A stretch of 19,763 bases of DNA, from contig DAOTTI010000179.1 in NCBI GenBank assembly GCA_034437795.1, positions 1 to 19,763 of the forward strand. The letters are read 5' to 3'. Source of the stretch: DAOTTI01 sp034437795. GTDB lineage: Bacteria; Chloroflexota; UBA11872; UBA12225. Below the pieces are notes generated by a model. That model was given only the letters and a program-made list of their open reading frames with translations, searched no databases and was not told the origin of the DNA. Both the position numbers and the translations under genes were made by a program. Shown here piece by piece: positions 6,818 through 13,769 of the stretch; position 1 is the stretch's first letter; each line of letters opens with the position of its first letter.

Positions 6818-8122
6818 ATGGCAGACGCAAGCCGCATGACGCGGCGCGCAATCCTGGGACGGGGCGCGGCCCTGGGCCTGACCCTGCCAGCCATGGCCGC
6901 CTGCGGCCAGGCGGGCGGGACGGGCGCCCGCACCACGGCCCCGGGCGAGCTCTCCGGCAAGCTGGTGCTGGCCCTGGCCGGCGACGCGCAGCAGCACCCC
7001 GCGGCCATTCTCGACGGCTTCAAGGCGCGGTACCCCAAGCTGCAGATCGAGACGATTGGGGGCGCCTGGAACGACAACATCAACAAGGTGACGGAGATGG
7101 TCGCGGCCGGCACGCCGCCGGACGCCTGGTACGGCGAGAACGGGCGCGCCACCGGCTGGGGGCCGCGGGGGTGGATCCGCGATCTGGCGCCGTACATCAA
7201 GCGGGACATGAAGGAGAGCGACTACTACGCGGTCGGGCTGGCGAAGGATCCGGAGAACCGGCAGTGGGGGGTCGCCGGCGACCTGCAGGTGGTGGCGCTC
7301 TTCTACAACACCAACGCCTTCGCCGAGGTCGGGCTGAAGGCGCCGTCGCCGGACTGGAAGCTGGATGATCTGACGGAGGCGGCTCGCCGCCTGACGGACC
7401 CGGGCAAGAAGCAGTACGGGTTTTTCGCCCAGCCAAGCTACATCACCACCAGCTGGTACCTCTTCCCCAAGCTGTTCGGCATCGGCGTCCTGGACGACAC
7501 CCTCACCAAGTCGCAGTTCAACCATCCCAAGGTGCTGCAGGCGTACCAGGCGATGATGGCGTTCATCGAGCGGGGCTGGGCGCCGACCATGGCCGACCAG
7601 GGGAAGTACCCGTTCGCGCCGGCGCAGGGGGCGGAGGGGCGCAGCGCAATGCAGTTCCACATCTACGCGCGCCTGGGCGACGCGTCGATGAAGGACTTCA
7701 CGTACGACGTGGAGATAGTACCCAGTGGCCCCGGCGGGCGGTGGACGACGGTGATCTCCAACGCCTGGGTGATCGGCAAGGAATCCAAGATGGCCGACGC
7801 GGCCTGGGAATGGATCAAGTGGCACAGCCAGCCGGAGCAGCAGCTGATCCGCGCGCGGGCCGGGACCGGCCTGCCCATGAACCGCAAGGCGGCGGAGGAG
7901 GTGGTCAGCCAGGCCCCGCCGCCGCCCAGGAACCGGCGGGCCTTCCTCCGGAGCCTGGAGTTCGCCGGCACGCTGGGGGAGAACGCCGTGTGGCAGGAGT
8001 GGCGCACAGCGGCCCAGAACGAGCTGGTCAAGGCCTTCCGCCAGGAGACCGCCCTGGCCGCGACGCTCCAGGAGACGCATCGCCTGGTGCAGGCGGAGCT
8101 AGACAAGTTCTACAAGAAGTAG
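6818..8122 (+). CDS. carbohydrate ABC transporter substrate-binding lipoprotein (SBP family 1)
   Basis: A 434-residue extracellular solute-binding protein of the MalE/UgpB type. The N-terminus carries a Tat-like signal (MTRRAILGRG, then a hydrophobic stretch) ending in the lipobox AMAAC, with lipidated Cys29. Family features include the FKARYPKLQIETIGG strand near residue 70, KVTEMVAAGTPPDAWYGE for the domain-1 binding site, and KMADAAWEWIKWHSQPEQQ near the C-terminus. AAGGAGG at 6803-6809 with eight bases of spacing fixes the ATG at 6818; the frame is open further upstream to a GTG at 6773. No permease genes follow, so it is an orphan receptor. Its neighbours are two Gfo/Idh/MocA proteins, which suggests a sugar or sugar-acid ligand. 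Confidence 0.93.
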   Translation: MADASRMTRRAILGRGAALGLTLPAMAACGQAGGTGARTTAPGELSGKLVLALAGDAQQHPAAILDGFKARYPKLQIETIGGAWNDNINKVTEMVAAGTPPDAWYGENGRATGWGPRGWIRDLAPYIKRDMKESDYYAVGLAKDPENRQWGVAGDLQVVALFYNTNAFAEVGLKAPSPDWKLDDLTEAARRLTDPGKKQYGFFAQPSYITTSWYLFPKLFGIGVLDDTLTKSQFNHPKVLQAYQAMMAFIERGWAPTMADQGKYPFAPAQGAEGRSAMQFHIYARLGDASMKDFTYDVEIVPSGPGGRWTTVISNAWVIGKESKMADAAWEWIKWHSQPEQQLIRARAGTGLPMNRKAAEEVVSQAPPPPRNRRAFLRSLEFAGTLGENAVWQEWRTAAQNELVKAFRQETALAATLQETHRLVQAELDKFYKK

Positions 8123-8334
8123 CAGGTAGAAGGTGTAGAAGACGCAGGGCCGGGCATTGGGGACCGGCGTAGCACCTGATGCGCGGCGCCCAACGCAGGG
8201 GCCATTCGGAGGAAGCTCCGGATCGCGCAGGCGGTAGCGTACAGGGCGCAGCGCGGGCCTGCCGGCGCTGCCATAATCTCTTGGCCATCCTGGTGCACGA
8301 TGCGCAACGCGGGGCTTTCAGTCCCGAAACAAGG
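8123..8334. other. intergenic spacer without a gene
   Basis: After the binding-protein stop there is no clear terminator and no frame with coding character. The spacer leads into the promoter of the ferredoxin gene. Confidence 0.5.
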
Positions 8335-8343
8335 TGCTACAAT
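8335..8343 (+). promoter_or_regulatory. extended -10 promoter of the 7Fe ferredoxin
   Basis: TGCTACAAT is a textbook extended -10 element (TGn plus TACAAT). A weak -35 (CTTTCA, 8315-8320) lies 17 bp upstream. Transcription would start near 8350, leaving a leader of about 110 nt before the ferredoxin ATG. Confidence 0.6.
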
Positions 8344-8458
8344 CGGCCTGAGGGGCACGGGCGAGCACACAGGGGCGACACTGGGCGGGCTCGTGTATCC
8401 CGGTACCGAAGCCGCGGTGCGTGCAAGCCAAGTGAGTGAAGGGTAAAGAGCACAGCCA

Positions 8459-8701
8459 ATGACCTACGTCATTACTGAACCGTGCATCGGGGTGAAGGAC
8501 GCCTCCTGCGTTGAGGTGTGCCCCGTGGACTGCATCCACTCGGACGACAGCCAGCCACAGTACTACATCAACCCCGACGAGTGCATCGACTGTGGCGCGT
8601 GCGAGCCGGTCTGCCCGGTCAGCGCCATCTTCCCCGAAGACGCCGTGCCGGACGAGTGGAAGCACTTCATCGAAGTGAACGCCGCCTACTATCGAACGTA
8701 G
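8459..8701 (+). CDS. fdxA: 7Fe ferredoxin ([3Fe-4S][4Fe-4S])
   Basis: An 80-residue soluble electron carrier. Cys9, Cys17 and Cys52 fit the [3Fe-4S] cluster (C-x7-C, with C-P late); Cys21, Cys42, Cys45 and Cys48 fit the [4Fe-4S] cluster (CIDCGACEPVCP). Cys25 is the extra cysteine usual in this family. The start MTYVITEPCIGVKDASCVEV and the end EWKHFIEVNAAYY are typical of actinobacterial and Chloroflexota FdxA-type proteins, which feed electrons to P450s or oxidoreductases. The length is normal. The Shine-Dalgarno is poor (GAAGGG lies far upstream of the ATG), but no other start is plausible. It is monocistronic, with its own promoter upstream and a hairpin downstream. Confidence 0.95.
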   Translation: MTYVITEPCIGVKDASCVEVCPVDCIHSDDSQPQYYINPDECIDCGACEPVCPVSAIFPEDAVPDEWKHFIEVNAAYYRT

Positions 8702-8755
8702 CCGGTCCCATCGGCCCGGGGGCCGTGGCGGGCTCCGTGAGCGGTGCGCGCCAGC

Positions 8756-8803
8756 GAAGGCAGCTCGAGGGCGCGCGACGCCGCCCCAGAGCTGCCTTCT
8801 TGT
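8756..8803 (+). terminator. long hairpin after the ferredoxin gene
   Basis: A perfect 11-bp inverted repeat, GAAGGCAGCTC (8756-8766) and GAGCTGCCTTC (8789-8799). Inside the 22-nt loop, GGGCG and CGCCC can pair further. It is followed by TTGTC, a weak T-tract. It sits 55 bp past the stop and is the likely transcription end. Confidence 0.55.
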
Positions 8804-8840
8804 CGGGTATAACCAGCTCCTCCGGACGCGGCCCTGCTGC

Positions 8841-8897
8841 GTCCCCTCTCCCTCTGGGAGAGTGATCAATCCTCTCTCCCTCCAGGAGAGGGCGAAT
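8841..8897. repeat. dispersed hairpin repeat, double core
   Basis: Two successive CTCTCCCTC...GGGAGAG-type hairpins (CCCTCTCCCTCTGGGAGAG, then CTCTCCCTCCAGGAGAGGG) separated by TGATCAATC. They are the family core without the long terminal arms. Confidence 0.6.
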
Positions 8898-9121
8898 GTC
8901 AGCGCTCCTTTGAGAAGGCCCCCATCAGCCTGGTGACACCCTTTCTTGTCGGCTGCGGGCCAGTATGTCATCATCCTGGTCACGCTCCCCTTTGCCAGGG
9001 CGAGCCAGTACAGCAGGCGGGGTGGCCGAGGCCGGCCGCTAGCTGCTCTAGGGCCGGTAGCTGCTCTGATGAGCGCACGCCAGGGGGCGAGTGCCGGCGG
9101 GCGGGCCACTCCCCGAGAAGC
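8898..9121. other. intergenic region before the second dehydrogenase
   Basis: No gene is supported. The 10-mer TAGCTGCTCT occurs twice, at 9040-9049 and 9058-9067, so the repeats are phased by 18 bp about 65 bp before the start codon. They could be a regulator site or simple duplication. Confidence 0.35.
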
Positions 9122-9132
9122 GAGGTAAGAGC

Positions 9133-10224
9133 ATGGCGGGGCAAAACGGCCTCATCCGGATCGGGTTCATCGGCGCCGGCGGGATCGTCCGGCAGCGGCA
9201 CGTGCCGGGGCTACGCCGCGTAGCAGGCGTAGAGTTCACCGGCGTGTGCAACAGCACGAAGGAGAGCACGGCGCGGGCGGCGGAGGAGTTCGGGATCAAG
9301 CGCCAGTTCGCCACGCCGCGGGAGCTGATCGAGGCGGATGAGATCGACGTGGTGTGGATCGGGACGCAGCCATACCTGCACAGCCGGCTGGCGATCGCGG
9401 CGCTGGAGGCGGGCAAGCACGTCTTCTGCCAGGCCCGCATGGCCATGAACTACGCCGACGCGCGGGCGATGTACGAGGCCTGGCGTGACAGCAAGCTCAC
9501 GGCCATGCTCTGCCCGCCCCCGCACTATATGCGGGGGGACCGCGTGATCCGGCGTATGCTGAAGGACGGCTTTATCGGGCGGCCCTACCAGGTGACGGTG
9601 CGGTCCTTCGCCGACACCTACCACGATCCATCGCGGCCGGTCCACTGGCGCCAGATCGCCCGCATCTCCGGCGTGAACACGCTGGACGTGGGGATGCTGA
9701 TTGAGGTGGTGCACCGCTGGCTGGGGTACACCAGGAAGGTGACGGCCCAGGCGCTGACCATGATCCCCGAGCGCCCGCCGGCGGAGGTCCACCAGGGCGC
9801 CGGTGAGACCAGGGTGGAGCGGCCGGACCTGCTCACCGTGGCGGCGGAGATGGAGAACGGGGCCCTCTTCTCCGGCCTGTGGAGCGGGGTGGCGCGGTTC
9901 GGGGCGGAGCCGAACGCGATCGAGATCTTCGGCTCGGACGGCACGATCCGCTATCTCTCCGGCACGGATGCCCCTGGCAGCGGCCGGATCCTGGCCGCGC
10001 GGGCCGACGAGCCGGGGCTCCGTGACCTGCCCATTTTGGACGACGAGGCCCGCTCCTGGACGGTGGAGGCCGACTTCATTCGCGCGGTACGCGAGGGGAT
10101 CCGCGACCCCGAGCCGTCCTTCTGGGACGGGCTGAAGTACATGGAGTTCACCGACGCGGTGTTCCGGAGCGCCGCTGAAGGCCGCGCCGTCACCCTGCCG
10201 TACGATCCCGGCCTGGCGCGCTAA
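9133..10224 (+). CDS. Gfo/Idh/MocA-family protein lacking the EKP motif
   Basis: A 363-residue protein with a canonical Rossmann loop (IGFIGAGGIVRQRHVPGL, residues 10-27), followed by the strand and helix pattern of the family up to WIGTQPYLHSRLAIAALEAG. Where active dehydrogenases read HVxCEKP, this protein reads HVFCQARMAMN (residues 97-107), so the cofactor-binding and catalytic lysine is absent. The C-terminal alpha/beta domain is present (FADTYHDPSRPVHWRQ; IEIFGSDGTIRYLSG). It may be a dehydrogenase of a QAR subfamily with altered chemistry, or a non-redox member. The ATG at 9133 follows GAGGT at 9122-9126; the frame is open to 9091 but without a better start. Its neighbours are the ferredoxin and the orphan sugar-binding lipoprotein. 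Confidence 0.88.
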   Translation: MAGQNGLIRIGFIGAGGIVRQRHVPGLRRVAGVEFTGVCNSTKESTARAAEEFGIKRQFATPRELIEADEIDVVWIGTQPYLHSRLAIAALEAGKHVFCQARMAMNYADARAMYEAWRDSKLTAMLCPPPHYMRGDRVIRRMLKDGFIGRPYQVTVRSFADTYHDPSRPVHWRQIARISGVNTLDVGMLIEVVHRWLGYTRKVTAQALTMIPERPPAEVHQGAGETRVERPDLLTVAAEMENGALFSGLWSGVARFGAEPNAIEIFGSDGTIRYLSGTDAPGSGRILAARADEPGLRDLPILDDEARSWTVEADFIRAVREGIRDPEPSFWDGLKYMEFTDAVFRSAAEGRAVTLPYDPGLAR

Positions 10225-10229
10225 CCTAC

Positions 10230-10320
10230 CCTGGATAGTCCACGGCCAGCGCGGGGGTCCCTCTCCCTGTGGCAAAGGGGGAGGGTGAAGGCTCCGCTGG
10301 CGAATAGGCCGGACTAGCCT
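10230..10320. repeat. dispersed palindromic repeat, complete copy
   Basis: About 91 bp. It begins CCTGGATAGTCCACGGCCAG, has the core GTCCCTCTCCCTG...GGGGGAGGGTGAAGGCTCC, and ends CGCTGGCGAATAGGCCGGAC. The two ends are imperfect inverted repeats of each other. It starts 6 bp after the dehydrogenase stop and may serve as its transcription end. Confidence 0.7.
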
Positions 10321-10465
10321 GGACGGTTCACGGCAAGTGAGGAGTTTCCCTCTCCGTTTGAGACTGGGGCAGGGCTCTTCCGCGCGGTGGCGGGCGATGG
10401 GCGCGCAATCCGTCTCACTTTGGGAGAGGGGTAGGGTGAGGGCTCCACAGGCGAATGCGCGGGGC
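10318..10465. repeat. dispersed palindromic repeat, expanded copy
   Basis: Starts CCTGGACGGTTCACGG, abutting the previous copy. The left core is TTTCCCTCTCCG and the right core is TTTGGGAGAGGGGTAGGG with TGAGGGCTCC, followed by a decayed right end GGCGAATGCG. The centre is about 60 bp longer than in other copies, as if two copies had recombined or a spacer had been inserted. Confidence 0.55.
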
Positions 10466-10484
10466 TCGCGCCTGCCGGCGCTCC

Positions 10485-10545
10485 GTGCCCTCTCCCGATG
10501 GGAGAGGGCCAGGGTGAGGGCTCCGTTGGTGACTATTCGGGACTA
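10485..10545. repeat. dispersed palindromic repeat, right part
   Basis: GTGCCCTCTCCCGATGGGAGAG, then GCCAGGGTGAGGGCTCCG, and the right terminus GTGACTATTCGGGACTAG. Its last bases provide the stop codon (TAG, minus strand) of the small membrane peptide at 10543-10632. Confidence 0.6.
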
Positions 10546-10632
10546 GAGCAGGGCCAGGAAGATGTACACGGCCACGAAGACGGTAGCGGCTGTTCCGAGC
10601 GTGGCGAGCAGATCGGCGCGCAGGTGCTTCAT
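10543..10632 (-). CDS. tiny single-pass membrane peptide (29 aa)
   Basis: The frame encodes a basic head (MKHLRADLLATLG) and one hydrophobic helix (TAATVFVAVYIFLALL), followed by a stop. This is the classic layout of a small inner-membrane peptide, and the abrupt end after the helix looks designed rather than random. The frame is also open upstream (to about 10977), but that part is Arg/Gly/Pro-rich and overlaps the selC tRNA, so I choose the ATG at 10632. There is no spaced Shine-Dalgarno, only a GGGGG run touching the start codon. It lies downstream of selC on the same strand. The function is unknown. It could be chance, which is why confidence is moderate. Confidence 0.5.
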   Translation of the reverse strand: MKHLRADLLATLGTAATVFVAVYIFLALL

Positions 10633-10638
10633 CCCCCA

Positions 10639-10676
10639 TTGCAACGGCCGGCGACCCCTAGCGGTGACGGCAAGCC
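10639..10676 (-). repeat. 38-bp direct repeat, copy next to the small peptide start
   Basis: On the minus strand it begins GGCTTGCCGTCACCGCTAGG and ends GGCCGTTGCAA, seven bases before the ATG. An identical copy lies 75 bp away at 10714-10751. The inner part can fold weakly (ACC/GGT around a six-base loop). Confidence 0.75.
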
Positions 10677-10713
10677 CCCGTCCTCCCGCGGCTGTACCTG
10701 TCCGGCCCCGTCG

Positions 10714-10751
10714 TTGCAACGGCCGGCGACCCCTAGCGGTGACGGCAAGCC
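10714..10751 (-). repeat. 38-bp direct repeat, distal copy
   Basis: Identical over 38 bp to 10639-10676. Here the flanking bases add a GGCGACC arm that can pair with GGTCGCC inside the repeat, giving a 7-bp stem that the proximal copy lacks. The duplication sits between selC and the small membrane peptide. Confidence 0.75.
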
Positions 10752-10922
10752 GGTCGCCCCTGTCGGCCCAGTCGCCCGCCCCATACGGCCGATAGTCTGG
10801 ACCGGCCACGAGGGGTAGCCCACGGCGGTAGCGACGGCGGGATGCGCCGCCTGGCCGGCACAGCCCCGGCCCGCGGCGGGCGCTCACGAACCGGCAGGGC
10901 CAGGGCGTGGCGGGGGCTTCTC

Positions 10923-11020
10923 TGGCGGAGGCGCATGGGAGTCGAACCCACCGACCGCCGCGCGAGCGACGGTCCACCGGTTTTGAAGACCGGGCCAGTC
11001 ACCGGACCAGCCGCGCCTCC
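10923..11020 (-). tRNA. selC: tRNA-Sec (anticodon UCA)
   Basis: A 98-nt selenocysteine tRNA. On the minus strand the acceptor stem is the 8-bp GGAGGCGC/GCGCCTCC with discriminator G and an encoded CCA. The D-loop holds the CCGGTGA segment typical of bacterial tRNA-Sec. The anticodon arm is CCGGT-CTTCAAA-ACCGG with UCA at 10986-10984. The long variable arm pairs GACCGTCG with CGGCGGTC. The T-arm is GTGGG-TTCGACT-CCCAT. The 8+5 acceptor/T geometry and long D stem distinguish it from a suppressor tRNA-Ser. No selA, selB or selD is in the window, but the gene implies that the genome translates some UGA codons as selenocysteine. Confidence 0.97.
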
Positions 11021-11327
11021 ATGGCTGCACCGCGCAGGATGCAGCAAAAGTCTACCGGACGGGCCTTACCTGACGGCCCGGCCCAGGCTCCCAGCTCCGC
11101 CTTTTCGGCCGACTTTCAAGCCAACCGTCAGGCCAACCGTCCACGCCCAGCATCACCGAACTCCCTCCGGCGGCGAACGCGCCGGGCGCGGTGTCGGGGC
11201 GCTGCTCCGGCGCTGCCTCAGGTCCCCGCCCCCGCTTCTGTTGCCGCGGGCCGACTTGCTAGCCGGCCCGTGGCGCTCCGCCCATCCGTACAGCACCTCT
11301 CCGGCGCGCCACAATCAGACGTCCACA
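11021..11327. other. spacer between methyltransferase and selC
   Basis: A 307-bp stretch with no supported gene. On the minus strand it should carry the 3' end of the methyltransferase message and the selC promoter. A TAGACT hexamer at about 11050-11055 is a possible -10 but has no good -35. GACGGTTGGC(C) occurs twice in tandem around 11112-11133 (minus strand). Confidence 0.4.
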
Positions 11328-12437
11328 CTACGTCCGCCCCCGCGCTGGGCCGCTCCGTGGCTCAGTGCAGTGCAGCACCTTGTAGCGCCGGTCGGACGCG
11401 GCCAGGCGGACCTGGCCAAAGACCCGCGCCGCGGGGCGCTCGTAGGGGAGGGCGCGGTTGGCGACGAACCAGGCCCCGCCGCCGGCCCGCAGGTGGTCCG
11501 GCGCGCCGCTGATGAACCGCTCGGCAGTGGCTAGCTGCTCCTGGTAGCCGCGGTGGGCCGGCAGGTTGGAGAGAATGGCGTCAAAGCGCTCGCCGGCCAC
11601 CGGCTGATACGCGTCGCCGAGGCGCACATCGACGTTGACCAAACGGTTGCGGGCGGCGTTCTCGCGCGCCAGCTCGACGGCGGGGGCGGAGCTATCGACC
11701 AGCACCACTCGCGCGCGGGGATCGAGCGCGGCGATCGCCAGGCCGATCACGCCCGCGCCGCAGCCAAGATCAAGCACCTTTGCCCCAGGAGGCACCTGCG
11801 CCGTGTCGAGCAAGAGGCGTGATCCGGGGTCGATGCCGCGGGCGCTGAAGACGCCGGCGGCCAGCCGGAAGCGCACCGTGACGCCGCGCAGCGTGAGGTC
11901 ATAGAGCCGGTCCGCCTGCGGGATCACAGGCTCAGCGGCGGGAGCCCGCGGCCCCGTGGCGGCAAATAGCCGGCGCTGGCCGGCTCCCCGCGCGACCGGC
12001 TCGACCGATGCGAAGAGCTCGCACGCGTAGCCAACGAACGTGTCGCCACCGCGCCGGCGGTGCACCTGGAAGTACAGGACCCCATCCGACTTCAGCGCCT
12101 GGGCGGCGGTGCAGATGGCGTGGCGGACGGGGGCGTTCCCCAGGAAGAAGGGGGCCAGCAGCAGGGCCAGGTCGAACGTGCCGCGCTCCGACGGCTGGGG
12201 CTGAGTGGTCACCCGTACCTCCAGGTTGGCCAGGCCAGCCGCGCGGGCTTGCCGGTCGAGCTCAGCCGCCAGATCGACTGCCGGACGCAGGGCCAGGACC
12301 TGGCGGACGCGTCGGGCCAGCCAGAGGGCGGCGCTGGGATCGTAATAGCCCAGCTCCAGCGCCCTCGCACGCGCGGGGGCCGCCACGTGGCGCTCGATCA
12401 TCGGCAGGTCGTAGTACTGAGGGCTGGCGCCGCGCAT
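11328..12437 (-). CDS. class I SAM-dependent methyltransferase, RsmC/RlmG-like
   Basis: A 369-residue protein with the two-domain plan of the rRNA guanine-N2 methyltransferases. It has a degenerate N-terminal domain (residues ~1-165) and a catalytic C-terminal domain with the lead-in VFSARGIDPGSRLLLDTA, SAM motif I VLDLGCGAGVIGLA (222-235) and the acidic strand end VVLVDSS. The catalytic motif that normally reads NPPF/NPPY is NLPAHRG here (291-297), so the second position is Leu. Members with NLPAH exist in related genomes as far as I recall, but substrate and activity are uncertain. The ATG at 12437 is preceded by a too-close GGAG; a second ATG at residue 13 is possible. It lies upstream of selC on the same strand. 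Confidence 0.82.
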   Translation of the reverse strand: MRGASPQYYDLPMIERHVAAPARARALELGYYDPSAALWLARRVRQVLALRPAVDLAAELDRQARAAGLANLEVRVTTQPQPSERGTFDLALLLAPFFLGNAPVRHAICTAAQALKSDGVLYFQVHRRRGGDTFVGYACELFASVEPVARGAGQRRLFAATGPRAPAAEPVIPQADRLYDLTLRGVTVRFRLAAGVFSARGIDPGSRLLLDTAQVPPGAKVLDLGCGAGVIGLAIAALDPRARVVLVDSSAPAVELARENAARNRLVNVDVRLGDAYQPVAGERFDAILSNLPAHRGYQEQLATAERFISGAPDHLRAGGGAWFVANRALPYERPAARVFGQVRLAASDRRYKVLHCTEPRSGPARGRT

Positions 12438-12480
12438 CTCCAGTACGGCAGTGTAGCCGGCAGCACGAAGGCTCCCGGAG

Positions 12481-12494
12481 GCCAGTATACTGGC
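12481..12494. promoter_or_regulatory. perfect 14-bp palindrome between divergent genes
   Basis: GCCAGTATACTGGC is fully self-complementary. It contains a TATACT hexamer readable on both strands, 44 bp before the methyltransferase start and 190 bp before the HD gene. It could be an operator overlapping divergent -10 boxes. No convincing -35 elements are seen. Confidence 0.35.
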
Positions 12495-12683
12495 GCCGGA
12501 GGCGCGGGAGAGCGGTCCGGCGGGGCAGCATTGCGCGGTGTAGTCGGGCCGTGCGCCCGCAGGCGTCTCGATGCGGCGCTTCGCCGGACCGGACCTGGCC
12601 TCGGCCGGGCCGCCCGCGGGCGCCTCGCCCGCAGTCCTGGCCGCTGTAGCTAGAGGACTTGAGGAGAAGATGAGGAGTAGCCA

Positions 12684-13736
12684 ATGGCAAGCTCGGTAGC
12701 GACAACATCTGCGGTGCCCGCGTCACCGTCGCCAGAGGGCCCAGGCTGGCTGAGCGCGGAGGAGGCGCAGGCCCTGGCGCAGCTGGACGCGCTCGTGCGT
12801 GAGACCCACCTGCTCTGGGATGAGGAGTGGGTCGGCTTTTCCTGGCGCAATTACACCTACGAGCACATGCAGCGGGTGCGGGCCCTGGCGCGCACGCTGG
12901 GGCGCATGGAGGGCGCCGACGGGCGCGCCATCGAGTTCGCCGCCACGCTGCATGACGTGACCAAGAGCTACGACGGGGAGATCATCGTCGGCCCGGACGG
13001 CAAGCGCATCCTGGACGAGAACGGCTTCTGGAAGAACGAGGTCCTGCCGCCGGCGCGGCGCAACAAGGTGACCGACCTGTACGAGCAGCTAGGGCTGGCG
13101 GGCACGCTGCACAACGTGTCCGGCGGCCGGATCGCCAACGTCCTGCTGGCCGAGCTGGGGTTCGACGAGCGGTTTCGGGCCCGTGTGGAGCAGGCCATCC
13201 GCGAGCACCTGCTGGCCGGCCAGGAGGCGTCGCTGGAGGGCAAGGTCCTGTACGACGCAGACACGATCGACGCCAACATCGGGCTGCCGGCCTTTTACCG
13301 CAATATCCAGATCAGCCTGCACGGGCAGGACCGGCAGTACGCGCGCCGTGGCGAGAGCTTTGCCGCCTGGCTGCGCGCCAACCTGGCGCCGTACCTCGGG
13401 ACGTACCTGCGGGAGCGCATCCCGGCGTGGATCGACGGGAAGCAGCGCGATTTCCTGCCCAAGCTGACCACGCCAGCGGGGCGACAGCTAGCGGAAGAGC
13501 GCCTGGCGCGCCTGCGCCGGATCAACGACCGGCTGATGGAGGAGTTGGACGACGTGGCGTCGGCGCTGGAGGACGGCGGGCTGGCCGTGGTGCGCTACTT
13601 CATGGAGCACCGGAGCAACCCGCGCCTGACCAAGCAACTGGCGCTCCTGGAGCAGCGCTGGCCGGAAGTGGGGCGGGCGCCGGGGCCGGCGGACCTGCTG
13701 CAGCAGCTACGCGCCGAGGTGGAGGGGCGCCTCTAA
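12684..13736 (+). CDS. HD-domain metal-dependent phosphohydrolase
   Basis: A 350-residue protein with an HD-superfamily core. The metal ligands are His61 (YEHMQRVRALA), His90-Asp91 (ATLHDVTKSY), His175 (IREHLL) and Asp191/Asp193 (LYDADTID). These enzymes hydrolyse nucleotides, cyclic dinucleotides or other phosphoesters in the cytoplasm; the substrate cannot be read from the sequence. The first ~22 residues are a Ser/Pro-rich tail, and the C-terminal ~100 residues are helical and charged (QLAEERLARLRRINDRLMEE). GAGGAG at 12672-12677 with six bases of spacing fixes the ATG. A lamin-tail-domain gene follows 33 bp later, probably in the same transcript. Confidence 0.88.
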   Translation: MASSVATTSAVPASPSPEGPGWLSAEEAQALAQLDALVRETHLLWDEEWVGFSWRNYTYEHMQRVRALARTLGRMEGADGRAIEFAATLHDVTKSYDGEIIVGPDGKRILDENGFWKNEVLPPARRNKVTDLYEQLGLAGTLHNVSGGRIANVLLAELGFDERFRARVEQAIREHLLAGQEASLEGKVLYDADTIDANIGLPAFYRNIQISLHGQDRQYARRGESFAAWLRANLAPYLGTYLRERIPAWIDGKQRDFLPKLTTPAGRQLAEERLARLRRINDRLMEELDDVASALEDGGLAVVRYFMEHRSNPRLTKQLALLEQRWPEVGRAPGPADLLQQLRAEVEGRL

Positions 13737-13769
13737 TCTGGCCAGCTGATGCGGTACTGTTGAAGCAGC

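Noticed and set aside
5627..8080. Minus-strand open frame of about 817 codons
   Set aside because: It lies antisense across the dehydrogenase and sugar-binding lipoprotein and has the same low-complexity shadow composition. It has no ribosome-binding site or recognisable domain.
8841..8897. CRISPR-like spacing of hairpin repeats
   Set aside because: The repeats are inverted hairpin cores, irregularly spaced and of different lengths. There is no regular repeat-spacer array and no cas gene in the window.
10639..10751. The 38-bp duplicated element as a known riboswitch (TPP, guanidine or cyclic-dinucleotide type)
   Set aside because: Short stretches such as CTAGGGGTCGCC recall riboswitch cores, but the required partner motifs and stems are missing.
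10543..10977. Longer version (144 codons) of the small membrane peptide
   Set aside because: The upstream extension overlaps the selC tRNA and encodes repeats of the 38-bp element. Only the last 29 residues look protein-like.
10923..11020. selC as an attachment site of an integrated island
   Set aside because: selC is a common integration target, but there is no integrase and no duplicated tRNA 3' end in the window.
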